12,724 nt of DNA from JBBQXY01 sp038209195 (GTDB lineage Bacteria > Chloroflexota > Ktedonobacteria > Ktedonobacterales > Ktedonobacteraceae). The stretch is from assembly GCA_038209195.1 (NCBI GenBank), contig JBBQXY010000165.1:1-12724 (forward strand). The letters run 5' to 3'. The notes beneath the pieces are model-generated. The model had not been told where the DNA came from and did not search any database. It saw nothing but the letters and a program-made list of their open reading frames with translations. Position numbers and translations under genes: made by a program. Below, piece after piece: positions 1 through 7,779 of this stretch. Each line of letters begins with the position of its first letter. Position 1 is the first letter of the stretch.

Positions 1-1
1 G

Positions 2-592
2 CCCTTTGTGCTCATTCATAACCAGGGCGGCTTGCTGAGCATGATGCCCTCGGTAAGGATCACCAGTTGGGAAGGTGGCTTTGATGCGACCTCACATCTG
101 ATCAATCTTGGGCATCGACGCATTGCCTATATCGGCAAGACCGCAAAGGCAAGGGATGCGATCGAGCGCATAGCCGGTTATCGCGCGGCTCTGGATTCGG
201 CCCATCTGCCCATTGATCCACAGTTGGAAAGATCTGGAGATTTTAACGAAGTTGATGGCTATACCGCGACCAAAGCTTTGCTGGCGTTGCCAGAACCACC
301 TACGGCGATCTTTGCTGGTAACGATCGCCAGGCCGCGGGCGTCTATCGGGCCCTGCACGAAGTGGGCATGACTGTACCAGGCGATATCAGTGTTATCGGT
401 TTCGATAACCTCCCTTTCACACAACTACTTAGTCCTCCCTTGACTACGATACATGCACCACGATTGGAACTGGGGCGCACAGCAGCGGCAATGCTCCTGC
501 GTCTAATCAATAGGGAATCGATGGAAATTCCTCATGTGGTGCTCCCCACGCAGTTTATCGAACGTCAGTCCTGCAGACCGCTCTTAGTATAA
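2..592 (+). CDS. LacI-family transcriptional repressor, C-terminal effector domain (5' end outside window)
   Basis: The reading frame is open from base 2, so the gene is cut by the window edge. The GTG at base 8 is an internal valine codon, not a start. The visible 196 codons match the periplasmic-binding-protein-like effector domain of LacI/GalR regulators. Landmarks are a GHRRIAYIG segment, then PTAIFAGNDRQAAGVYRAL, then VPGDISVIGFDNLPF, and a final stretch containing LTTIHAPRLELGRTAA before the short tail ending near ERQSC. The N-terminal helix-turn-helix, which would contact DNA, lies to the left of the window. Proteins of this family bind a sugar or sugar phosphate in this domain and release their operator. 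It may control a sugar operon nearby, but it points away from the sugar genes and is separated from them by two unrelated surface-protein genes. The effector cannot be assigned from the sequence. Confidence 0.9.
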   Translation, partial: PFVLIHNQGGLLSMMPSVRITSWEGGFDATSHLINLGHRRIAYIGKTAKARDAIERIAGYRAALDSAHLPIDPQLERSGDFNEVDGYTATKALLALPEPPTAIFAGNDRQAAGVYRALHEVGMTVPGDISVIGFDNLPFTQLLSPPLTTIHAPRLELGRTAAAMLLRLINRESMEIPHVVLPTQFIERQSCRPLLV

Positions 593-697
593 ATATGACT
601 TTTTGGCCCTCCCTGTTCACTACGGCACCTTCTAACGTCAAATATAGTGATGTTTATCTCTATATCAGCATATTTCAATACTAACTATTAGGGAGAG

Positions 698-1405
698 ATG
701 ATGCCCATGTTGCCTTATCCACCTTCTATGAAGCCGAGCGCGGCGGATAACTCGTTGTTGCGTGTGCTGGGAGGCGTCCTAGCATTAGTGAGCATTTTGC
801 TCACGCTGCTAGGTATCATCTTGCACCAAGGTGTTTCAGAGCTGATTCTCGCCATCATCGTGGGAATTTTCGCGCTGCGTGTCCTCATCTTGTGGCTGGG
901 CGATAAATCACCGCAGCCTATTTCTGCGAGGCCTTCAATCAACCAGGCAACACATCCTATTCTGCCTATTCTGCCTATGCAGCCTTATTCATATACTCAA
1001 GTACAGCCCAACCCATATGCATCACCAACATCCTATCCCCTGGCTCAGCCACTCTACAAGATAGCAACGGAGCAAAACATGCAACCCATGCAACATATGC
1101 AACAAACCGCGACTATACCACCTACTGAAGTCGCAGCTACCCCACCAAAGTTGCCACGCTCCATACGACCACAACAGCCTCCCAAAGTATCGACATTCAC
1201 GGCTCAACCCGCTCCACCATCTCAAGGGATGCAGCCAAGTTCACCATCACACCCTGTCTCTCTCCAGCTTACACCGCCCTATACTGCTGTATCCATGCCA
1301 TCATCGGCCCCGCTTGCCAGCCCTTCCCAAGATCGAAGCTGGCAGTATGAGGATGAGATACATTTTCCGTGGCAGCAGAGAGGAAACGATGATGGAACCG
1401 CGTAG
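698..1405 (+). CDS. Small membrane protein with two TM helices and a long Pro/Gln-rich cytoplasmic or surface tail (unknown function)
   Basis: I do not recognise a family. The N-terminal 70 residues hold two hydrophobic segments, about residues 20-43 and 47-67, probably a membrane hairpin. The remaining 165 residues are low-complexity, rich in Pro, Gln, Ser, Thr and Met. They include short repeated pieces such as ILPILPMQP and MQPMQHMQQ and should be disordered. An AGGGAGAG ribosome-binding site lies directly before a run of ATG codons at 698, 701 and 707. Spacing favours 701 or 707 over 698, which would shorten the protein by one or three residues. The stop codon overlaps the start region of the next gene, suggesting the two are translated together. 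Pro-rich tails like this often serve as spacers or interaction regions, but nothing here specifies a role. Confidence 0.75.
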   Translation: MMPMLPYPPSMKPSAADNSLLRVLGGVLALVSILLTLLGIILHQGVSELILAIIVGIFALRVLILWLGDKSPQPISARPSINQATHPILPILPMQPYSYTQVQPNPYASPTSYPLAQPLYKIATEQNMQPMQHMQQTATIPPTEVAATPPKLPRSIRPQQPPKVSTFTAQPAPPSQGMQPSSPSHPVSLQLTPPYTAVSMPSSAPLASPSQDRSWQYEDEIHFPWQQRGNDDGTA

Positions 1406-2150
1406 TGTGCGTACACATCTCCTGCTACTCTGCGCGCTTTTTGCGCTGATCACGTTGAGTGTACTGGCTATTTTTGCGCCGCTCGTTTCCGGCACGAGAG
1501 CAGCCTCTGCTGCCCATACTGTGCTGGTAGGCGCAATGATAGAGGCCTCTCCCACGAGCTTAACCAATTGCAAACAATGTACGGTCACTATCATGAACAA
1601 AAACCCCAATCGGAACCTGACATGGTCGGCAACCAGCCATGGTATAGCTGGCGTGACAATCAAGCCGGCACATGGCATACTGCAAGCCAAAGGGAAAGAT
1701 ACTCTGGACATCACGATGCCCGCCAACATTACCTGTCCTGCCAATGACACGATCACCATTACTGGGCCGATGAACTCGGTCACTATCTCCTGGAGTTGCA
1801 TGGTGACGCCTACTCCCGTTACATTTACACCAACACCAACAATTGCTCCTACCCCTACACCACCAGCAACGCCTTTCGCTATTCCAACACAAACCACCAC
1901 CAGTCTCACGCCCACAGCTACGCCAGTTCCCAACGGCGGCGGCCAACAAAATAACGGCACTCCACCAACCAGCAGCGGCCCACAGGGCAGTCCCATCCCC
2001 AGCATCGTCCTCAGCGTTGCCGCCCTGCTGTTCGCCTTGCTGGCCTTCACGCTTTATCTCATCCCACCACCGCATGCTTCGCTGCGCAAAAGGCTGCTCT
2101 CTCTCATTCTGCCTGTCTCGTTCATAAGAAGACTTGATCAGCAACTTTGA
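1389..2150 (+). CDS. Secreted membrane-anchored protein with BACON/Ig-like domain and Thr-Pro stalk
   Basis: The frame is open from 1314, but the ATG-ATG at 1389 is preferred. It follows a GAGAGGAAAC ribosome-binding site and starts right before a signal sequence. From that start the protein has 253 residues. Residues about 9-33 form a hydrophobic signal or anchor segment, with a possible cleavage site after RAASA. Residues about 45-135 resemble a BACON/Ig-like beta domain: SPTSLTNCKQCTVTIMNKN, NLTWSATS, and a paired-cysteine pattern ending in ISWSC. Then follows a Thr-Pro-rich stalk of about 65 residues, typical of cell-surface proteins. A C-terminal transmembrane helix (about 205-228) is followed by a basic tail (LRKRLL, IRRLDQQL). 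The start overlaps the end of the upstream membrane-protein gene by 17 bases, so the pair probably forms a transcription unit. It may be a surface adhesin or carbohydrate-interacting protein. The domain call rests on pattern only. Confidence 0.75.
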   Translation: MMEPRSVRTHLLLLCALFALITLSVLAIFAPLVSGTRAASAAHTVLVGAMIEASPTSLTNCKQCTVTIMNKNPNRNLTWSATSHGIAGVTIKPAHGILQAKGKDTLDITMPANITCPANDTITITGPMNSVTISWSCMVTPTPVTFTPTPTIAPTPTPPATPFAIPTQTTTSLTPTATPVPNGGGQQNNGTPPTSSGPQGSPIPSIVLSVAALLFALLAFTLYLIPPPHASLRKRLLSLILPVSFIRRLDQQL

Positions 2151-2202
2151 TGAATAAAAAAAGTAGGAAGGGTAAGATGTCCTCTTTCAACTCCGCTTCC
2201 CA

Positions 2203-3075
2203 TCATAGCGTATCCTCGCTACCGAGGCGATAGTAGCGTCTTGCATTCTCACGCCAGATCGCCCGTTGAGCCGACGCTGGTAGAGAGGCGATAAGCTGCG
2301 TTACAACCTCGACCCACCGCGTATATGAGCCTGCATGTAGCATGACTGGCCAGTCTCCTCCGAAGAGAATGCGCCGTTCCCCAAAAACCGCAATAGCGTG
2401 CGCGACATACGGTACAAGATCAGCAATCTGCCACTTTTGTGGGTCCGCTTCGGTGAGCAGACCGCTCACTTTACAACACACGTTGGGGAACGCTGCCAAT
2501 CGTTCGAGTTCCACGCGCCAGGGATCGAGCAACTGTTGGCGAATACCAGGTTTGCCGCAATGATCCAGGATGAACGTAACATCCGGGCAGCGGCGGACAA
2601 GTTCCGTTATGACTGGCAATTGCTGATGGCGGATGCAGAGATCGAACGAGTACCCATACTCAGCCAGCAACTGCACTCCTTGAACGAAAGGTGCCTACAG
2701 GCAATAGCCCAGATCGACTTCTCCTTGCAGGTTGCGACGTACGCCCTTAATCAGTGGCCCCAGCTTTCGTAAAGCATCCAGGTAGACACGCGTCTGCGCG
2801 CCGTATTGGACGGGTGCTGTTGCCACAATGCCCTGTATGCGCGGATTATGTGCTGCCAGCCCAATGATGTATTCAACCTCCAACAGTGCAAACTGCGGAG
2901 CAACATCAACTTCGACATAGACCATACCCGCTAGCGGAAGAGTTGCTGTCTGTTCATAATATTCAGCTAAGCCGAAGGGACGATTGATTGCAGGTACCTC
3001 TGCCAACCACGGTATGGGGAATAAGCGCGGATTCCAGAGATGGACATGTGCATCAACAATGGACACATCACGCAT
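2203..3075 (-). pseudogene. COG3618 amidohydrolase (L-fucono/L-galactono-lactonase type) interrupted by one amber codon
   Basis: This amidohydrolase-2 family protein would have 290 residues, the usual length for sugar lactonases of COG3618. It is split into 126 and 157 residues by a TAG at 2695-2697. The two halves are in the same frame, and six sense codons (APFVQG) separate the stop from a GTG that could restart translation. Reading the TAG as glutamine gives an uninterrupted family-like sequence. Visible motifs are the metal-binding VDAHVHLWNP near the N-terminus, CIRHQQ and FILDHCGKP in the middle, and LFGGDWPV near the C-terminus. The ATG start overlaps the stop of the upstream aldo/keto reductase by 8 bases, a coupled arrangement. 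In the proposed pathway it would open the lactone made by that reductase, giving L-galactonate (or L-fuconate). It is probably inactive unless the stop is read through; the second half alone lacks the N-terminal HxH. Confidence 0.85.
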
Positions 3076-3989
3076 GCGATTGCTCTCCTTTTAACAAGGC
3101 AATGTCCGGCCAGAGGTCAGCGGGGATCGGCAGTTCCGCCAGAGCAACGGTTTCCGCCAAGCGCTCAGGCCTGCTGACACCGACAATTGTCGAGACGATA
3201 CGTGGGTCGCGCAGCGAAAACTGCAAAGCCACCGCCGCCAATGGCACAGCATAGTGCCGACAGAGAGCCTCAATCCTGAACGCACGCTGCACATATTGTT
3301 CTGCTGCCTGATCGTACATGTAACGGGGAAAGACACTGGGCCCTTTCGCCAAGATGCCGGAGCCATAAGGGGCAGCATTGAGGGCCGCCACTTGCCGCTG
3401 CACACACACATCCCAGAAATGATCGGCCTCTTGATTAAGCAGTGTATAACGATTATGGCTAATGGCCAGCGTAAAGAGGTTCGTTTCAACGAACTGGGTC
3501 ATCATGTCAATAGGGCCACCTGCAATGCCAATACTATGGATCAGCCCTTCCTCCTGACATTGACGAAGCATCGCTACCGGCCCACCAGAAGCCATTGCCG
3601 CCGCAAACCCAATGTGCTCGGGATCATGCAGAAAGCAAATAGGTAATTGTTCCAGCCCTAGCAGACGCAAACTGCGCTCAACGCTACGGCGTATCTGCGC
3701 ACCAGTGAATTCGCCAGTTTGCAAGTTGCGATCTGCTTTCGTTGCCAGCACAAAACCCGGCGGAATGCCGCCCAATTCACGCAAGACCATGCCAACGCGT
3801 CGCTCGCTCTCACCATCGCCATAAGAAGCCGCCGTATCAGCAAAATTGATAGAGCTGGCGAAGAGAGCGCGCAGAGTCGCCAACATCATAGGTAAATGTC
3901 TCGCGCATATTCCCTATTGCTGCACAGCCGATACACAGTGGCGTCACATGGCATCCGGTTGCCCCTAACGGGCGCAGGGAGAGCATCAT
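3068..3989 (-). pseudogene. Aldo/keto reductase, L-galactose/L-fucose 1-dehydrogenase type, frameshifted near the N-terminus
   Basis: The downstream part (3889-3068) is a clear aldo/keto reductase of the D-threo-aldose (L-fucose/L-galactose) 1-dehydrogenase group. It shows NFADTAASYGDGESERRVG with the catalytic Asp and Tyr, ATKAD with the Lys, ICFLHDPEH with the His, and a C-terminal VGVSRPERLAETV cofactor region. It starts abnormally, already inside the first barrel helix. The missing N-terminus lies just upstream in another frame. From the ATG-ATG at 3989 it reads MMLSLRPLGATGCHVTPLCI, continues through GCAAIGNM and ends in RETFTYDV, which is the canonical beginning of this family. The break is at about 3882-3884, where a short deletion of 3n+2 bases (14 or 17 would fit) is the simplest cause. 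A GGAAGG site lies 11 bases before 3989. The gene follows uxaE after 42 bases and overlaps the lactonase. It would oxidise the sugar at C1 with NAD(P)+; in this form it is probably dead. Confidence 0.85.
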
Positions 3990-4031
3990 CGAACGGTTTT
4001 CCTTCCATTATTCCAGCGTTTCCAATGGCCT

Positions 4032-5558
4032 CTATTTCGCTTGACTGTATGGTGCAAATGGGCGCAGGTGGCGCAAGAAATGCGCGCTAAGATTCGTTGC
4101 ATAGGCATCGGGATGAGATCGCAAGAGTGCCATCATCGCGTCATAAAAGCGCTTTCCGCCAGCGGGAGTTTGCGCGGTCAAGACCGAGCCAAAGGTGACA
4201 TGCAAGATTTCGCGTGCGTCGAACTGTTCTAGCAAAGTTGGAGCGGTCGCGTCCGTTACCGCAGCGGGAGCTAGCGCGTGATCGAGTTGCGCGGAAACAT
4301 GGTAGCTGGCACGGTCTTCTGTATAGTGCTCACAGGCAAAAGCATAGATCTCACGCAACAAGACAGGATCGAGTTGACCAATGGTTTGCAATGCGACTAA
4401 ATAGCTGGTCCCCGCGGTTTTCAGATGCACAACCCCGCGTGTCTCCTGCGCTGCAATCGCGTAAATGCTGAACTTATCGGAGCCAGAATGCAGACTGATC
4501 TTATAGGGACCCAGCACACGCGCAATCGCCGCGTGTACGGCAAAATCTGCGCTAAAGGCAGCAAGGTCGCCTATGTAGTCAACGCCCTTTTCGAACCGAC
4601 CAATAAAGCGTGGGGCCAGGCTTACCCACTGCACACCAAGGCGGCGCAGTTCGGTCGCAAAATATATGTGCTCGGCATGTGTCGTGGGCAGTTCGGTCTC
4701 GTCCACCGAAACCTCGACCTCCCAGCTTTGCCCGACTCCAACTCTTGCCAGATGCCAGTACATTTCGCTAACATGGGCTATGGCCCGGCCATATTTGATA
4801 GCAGCACGCACAAGAGCGGTTTCGTCGAATGAGATAATTTGCCCCTCAATGTCCAGCGGGACTTTCAGATAACGCGCTAACAACGCCTCTGGCGTGTCTT
4901 CCAGACGATCCCAGGGTAAGGCGGCAAACTTGGTACGGAGGTTGGGCAGTGACGCGCTATCCGCAGTATTATCAACGTGCTCACCTGGGTCAAATGTGTA
5001 GAATGTATAGCCAGCAGCCAGGCAACGATCGATGTCTGCCAGAGTTTTGAGATGGTCGGCATCCGCGCCAAAGCCATTACGCCAACCCTCGGCAAAGACG
5101 CCCCACATCGCATCATCTAGCACCTGTTGAGGACTACGTCCAGTGCGCGTCATCTCGCGTATCGACTGCTGAGCGGGAATGGGCGCAATATGACCACCCA
5201 CCGCAAGCACAGCACGCAAATGTCCAGGCGTAGCCATGCCCAGTCGATCACCAAAACCTGCACTCGTTCCCAACCCCAGCACAACTGGTTTTAGCCACGC
5301 AAGCTGACGGCGCAAGGCGGCGGCATTGTGCGCGTTGAGCGGCCCCAACAGCACTGGTTGCGTCAAGATTGTGGTCAACTCGCCATCAAAGCTATCCAAG
5401 AGGGGCGCATCGGCTGGCGCAAACACGGCGAGTTGACGTTGCCCAGGCACCATTTCGCTGAGTCCATAGCTGACCTTGTCCTGCCATACTATCGATAGGG
5501 GATGCACATGCAACTGCGCGAGTACCTTTTCTAATGTATCGCTAGAGTGATCGTTCAT
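4032..5558 (-). CDS. uxaE: Tagaturonate epimerase (UxaE family)
   Basis: The protein has 508 residues, close to the family length. It matches the tagaturonate epimerase family (UxaE), which interconverts D-tagaturonate and D-fructuronate in the cytoplasm and so links galacturonate-type and glucuronate-type pathways. Diagnostic segments, recognised from memory of the Thermotoga protein, are GFGDRLGMATPGH (about 101-113), QQSIREMTRTGR (130-141), DDAMWGVFAEGW (148-159) and GFGADADH (162-169). Later come EVSVDETELPTT, PRFIGRFEKGVDYIGDL, ISLHSGSDKFSIY and HLKTAGTSYL. An AAGGAAA ribosome-binding site lies 6-8 bases before the ATG at 5558. The gene is complete. It lies 57 bases downstream of a Zn alcohol dehydrogenase that resembles L-galactonate 5-dehydrogenase, whose product would be D-tagaturonate, the substrate of this enzyme. 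That neighbourhood supports the assignment independently. Confidence 0.9.
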   Translation of the reverse strand: MNDHSSDTLEKVLAQLHVHPLSIVWQDKVSYGLSEMVPGQRQLAVFAPADAPLLDSFDGELTTILTQPVLLGPLNAHNAAALRRQLAWLKPVVLGLGTSAGFGDRLGMATPGHLRAVLAVGGHIAPIPAQQSIREMTRTGRSPQQVLDDAMWGVFAEGWRNGFGADADHLKTLADIDRCLAAGYTFYTFDPGEHVDNTADSASLPNLRTKFAALPWDRLEDTPEALLARYLKVPLDIEGQIISFDETALVRAAIKYGRAIAHVSEMYWHLARVGVGQSWEVEVSVDETELPTTHAEHIYFATELRRLGVQWVSLAPRFIGRFEKGVDYIGDLAAFSADFAVHAAIARVLGPYKISLHSGSDKFSIYAIAAQETRGVVHLKTAGTSYLVALQTIGQLDPVLLREIYAFACEHYTEDRASYHVSAQLDHALAPAAVTDATAPTLLEQFDAREILHVTFGSVLTAQTPAGGKRFYDAMMALLRSHPDAYATNLSAHFLRHLRPFAPYSQAK

Positions 5559-5615
5559 GATAGTTTCCTTGCCACTACCCCCATCCGCTCGATGCTCACT
5601 GATGAGCAGATGCGG

Positions 5616-6635
5616 TCATTGGACGGTGATAAGCCCTTTGATAATGCCACTAGCAGGATCGATCCAGTGGGGAAAGACCTCGATGAGCGTCTCCATGGTG
5701 GCGCGATGAGTAATCCACGGCGCGAGATCGATCTGACCTTGCTTGATGGCGGTGATGCTACGCTGAAAATCAGCACTGAGTGCGTTACGGCTGCTCAGTA
5801 GCGTCAACTCGTGGCTGTGAAAGAGGGGATTGTGAAATGTGACATCGCCTGAAAACAGCCCAACGAAAATCAAGCGACCTCCGTATCCGACATAGGAGAA
5901 GGCCGCTTGCATCGAGTGTGGGTTGCCAGTGGCGTCGAACACCGCCGTCGGCAGGTCATCGCCAACAATACGCCCCAGGGCAGCGAGGCCCGATGGCTGT
6001 CCATCAATGACGGTAGCCGTCGGCATGGTACGCTGCACAAAGGCAAGTCTCTGCTCGCTGATATCCATGACTATCACTTGTGCATTGCTCAATAAGGCAA
6101 ATTGTGTGACGGCAAGACCAATTGGTCCGGCCCCAACAACCAGAACGCGCTCTCCTGCCGCGAGCCGTGCTATCGCAACCGCGTGTGCGCCGATGGCAAG
6201 TGGCTCGACCAGCGCGAGCTGATCATAGGTTAAGCCCTCCGCGTTATGTAAATGAGAAGCTGGCAGAAGTGCGAGTTCGCGCATGCCACCATCGATATGC
6301 ACCCCAAACACCTGCATGTTGGCGCAGCAATTGGGCTTGCCACGTCGGCAAGGCGGGCAATGACCGCACGCCAAATAAGGACGCACGGCACAGTGGGCTC
6401 CAACCGTCACATTTTGTACCTCCGCGCCAATAGCCACAACCTCGACACCTAACTCGTGCCCTAAAATGCGTGGGTAAGTAAAAAATGGCTGCTTACCACG
6501 AAAAGCGTGGTAATCCGTGCCGCAGACGCCAATACGATGGACGCGCACCAGGGCTTCGCCCGGCCCTGGTGCAGGCGGCTCTCCGCTAGCGGAGAGTCGC
6601 AATTGTTCGGGCGTTTCGAGCACAATCGCTCTCAT
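5616..6635 (-). CDS. Zinc-dependent alcohol dehydrogenase, L-galactonate 5-dehydrogenase (LgoD/RspB)-like
   Basis: This medium-chain dehydrogenase has 339 residues from the preferred ATG at 6635, which has an AAGGAAA site 7-8 bases upstream. A longer frame to 6686 exists but adds 17 residues foreign to the family. The catalytic zinc site is seen as GVCGTDYH (Cys38), LGHE (His60-Glu61) and VEP (Glu144). The structural zinc site has Cys90, Cys93, Cys96 and Cys104. The Rossmann motif VVGAGPIG lies at 166-173. The sequence follows E. coli L-galactonate 5-dehydrogenase closely at GKQPFFTYPRILGHE, at the NCC and GVHIDGGM region, and at FVGLFSGDVTF...SSRNA. That enzyme oxidises L-galactonate to D-tagaturonate with NAD+. 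The next gene, uxaE, uses D-tagaturonate, which makes this substrate the best guess. Other polyol or sugar-acid substrates cannot be excluded. The gene looks intact. Confidence 0.85.
   Translation of the reverse strand: MRAIVLETPEQLRLSASGEPPAPGPGEALVRVHRIGVCGTDYHAFRGKQPFFTYPRILGHELGVEVVAIGAEVQNVTVGAHCAVRPYLACGHCPPCRRGKPNCCANMQVFGVHIDGGMRELALLPASHLHNAEGLTYDQLALVEPLAIGAHAVAIARLAAGERVLVVGAGPIGLAVTQFALLSNAQVIVMDISEQRLAFVQRTMPTATVIDGQPSGLAALGRIVGDDLPTAVFDATGNPHSMQAAFSYVGYGGRLIFVGLFSGDVTFHNPLFHSHELTLLSSRNALSADFQRSITAIKQGQIDLAPWITHRATMETLIEVFPHWIDPASGIIKGLITVQ
6579..6596. repeat. 18-bp perfect palindrome inside the alcohol dehydrogenase start region
   Basis: CTCTCCGCTAGCGGAGAG is a perfect inverted repeat centred on TA at 6587/6588. 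It lies about 40-55 bases inside the dehydrogenase coding region, over codons for LSASGE. It shares the core CGCTAGCG with the intercistronic inverted repeat at 6654-6684. It could be a regulator site or an mRNA hairpin, or simply a coincidence of coding sequence. Confidence 0.35.
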
Positions 6636-6653
6636 CACAGGTTTCCTTGCCTG

Positions 6654-6684
6654 GTTCGCTAGCAAGACATGCCCGCTAGCGAAC
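6654..6684 (-). promoter_or_regulatory. Intercistronic hairpin between the sugar-binding protein and dehydrogenase genes
   Basis: Two arms of 10 bp, GTTCGCTAGC (6654-6663) and GCTAGCGAAC (6675-6684), are perfect inverted repeats around an 11-base loop. They lie in the 79-base gap between the binding-protein stop and the dehydrogenase start. Neither strand has a U-run after the stem, so it is not a standard intrinsic terminator. Stem-loops of this kind after a binding-protein gene commonly stabilise the upstream mRNA, so the binding protein is made in excess over the enzymes. That role is inferred from position. Confidence 0.6.
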
Positions 6685-6714
6685 AAAACGCGCTACGAGA
6701 AAATTACCAAAGGG

Positions 6715-7740
6715 TTAGCTGGACTGGTTGGCACACGTCGGGGTGAGTAACGCCTGAATCTGCGCGCTGTCGATGTTCGACTGCGAGATGAAGGTGACGC
6801 CCGTATCTCCAGTCGTGGCCTTCACGTTGTTACGGAGCTGGTTCACCATCACCTTGACGCTATCAAAACCCATTTTGAAAGGATTCTGCAGCACCAGATC
6901 GGATATGGTCCCGTCCTTGAGATCCGCAATCGTGGTTGTCGATGCATCCCAACCAACAATCTTGACCTTGCCTTTGAGCCCCGCGGCTTTTACAGCCCCG
7001 GCAGCACCTTGCGCACTCTGGTCATTGGCGGCAAAGATGCCATTGAGGTTGGGATACTTGCTTAGAATATCCTGTGTCACACTCAACGCCGTATTCACAT
7101 CGCTATTGCTTTGCTGGTCGGCAACAATGTGGATATTGGGATATTTGGCAGCCAGTTCGGTCTTGAAGCCATTGACGCGCTGGTCATTGGTGGCAGAGCC
7201 TTTCACAAACTCGATGACCGCGATATTGCCGCTGCCATTTAATGCGGCCCCCAGCAAGTCCGCGGCTTTGGCGGCAGAGGCCGTATTATCTGTCGCGAAT
7301 AGGGGAACATCGGTTGGCTGTGGATTGGTACCGGAGTCAATATTTTCTACCGGGATGCCTTGCTGCGTTGCCGTAGTTGAAATCTGTACCAGTGCCTTGG
7401 CATCCGTGGCTGCGTAGATAATACCATTGGGCTTCTGGGTAATATAGTTTTGCAACAGGCTAATCTGCCCGCTCACGTCGGTTTCGGCTGTCGTGCCATC
7501 CCAAACGATACTAACATTCGACAGTTTCGAAGCGGCGCACTGCGCTCCCTGCTGTACAACATCCCAGTAACTACTCCCAAGGGTCTTGGGAACGACAATA
7601 ATTTTCAAATTTGAGCTACCGCCACTTGACGGTGTTCCGCCACCGCTGGCGGTTGTGGAATTCGACGAACACCCAGCGATCACTGCTGCGAGAACAATCA
7701 TCAAAATCACTGAGGGCATGCGATTGGACAGTCTAGACAT
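6715..7740 (-). CDS. CUT2-family (ribose-type) sugar ABC transporter substrate-binding lipoprotein
   Basis: The preferred start is the ATG at 7740. It follows an AGGAGAG ribosome-binding site and begins directly before the signal peptide; an upstream in-frame start at 7779 would add 13 unlikely residues. The 341-residue protein has a hydrophobic signal (MPSVILMIVLAAVIAGC) with a lipobox ending at Cys. A Ser/Gly/Thr-rich linker follows, so it should be a surface-anchored lipoprotein. The mature part is a two-lobed periplasmic-binding-protein-1 fold of the RbsB/xylose/galactose group. Landmarks are SSYWDVVQQGAQ, PNGIIYAATDA, GIPVENIDSG, LNGIFAANDQSAQGAAGAVK and KIVGWDASTTTIADLKDGTI. It captures an aldose for import; context suggests L-galactose or a related L-sugar. 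The matching permease is only a fragment just upstream, and no ATPase gene is present, so import through this system is unlikely as the locus stands. Confidence 0.9.
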   Translation of the reverse strand: MSRLSNRMPSVILMIVLAAVIAGCSSNSTTASGGGTPSSGGSSNLKIIVVPKTLGSSYWDVVQQGAQCAASKLSNVSIVWDGTTAETDVSGQISLLQNYITQKPNGIIYAATDAKALVQISTTATQQGIPVENIDSGTNPQPTDVPLFATDNTASAAKAADLLGAALNGSGNIAVIEFVKGSATNDQRVNGFKTELAAKYPNIHIVADQQSNSDVNTALSVTQDILSKYPNLNGIFAANDQSAQGAAGAVKAAGLKGKVKIVGWDASTTTIADLKDGTISDLVLQNPFKMGFDSVKVMVNQLRNNVKATTGDTGVTFISQSNIDSAQIQALLTPTCANQSS

Positions 7741-7779
7741 TGTGTACTCTCCTCTTGCTGAAGTAAACTGGTCAAACAC

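Noticed and set aside
642..665. ATATAG/CTATAT inverted repeat upstream of the gene at 698 as an operator or terminator
   Set aside because: Only six A/T-rich pairs with a 12-base loop and no U-run; too weak to support in an A/T-rich spacer.
1301..2050. 249-codon open frame on the minus strand
   Set aside because: It is antisense to the Thr-Pro-stalk gene. The low-complexity Gly/Val-rich translation is what reverse-reading Thr-Pro codons gives, and there is no ribosome-binding site or family resemblance.
1560..2144. 194-codon open frame on the minus strand
   Set aside because: It is also antisense to the surface-protein gene, with a Trp/Arg/Cys-rich translation typical of a shadow frame.
2151..2202. 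Bidirectional terminator between the convergent surface-protein and lactonase genes
   Set aside because: There is an A-run but no stem of useful length beside it.
3896..4090. 64-codon plus-strand open frame between uxaE and the reductase
   Set aside because: It is antisense to the hidden N-terminus of the aldo/keto reductase and to the end of uxaE, and has no ribosome-binding site.
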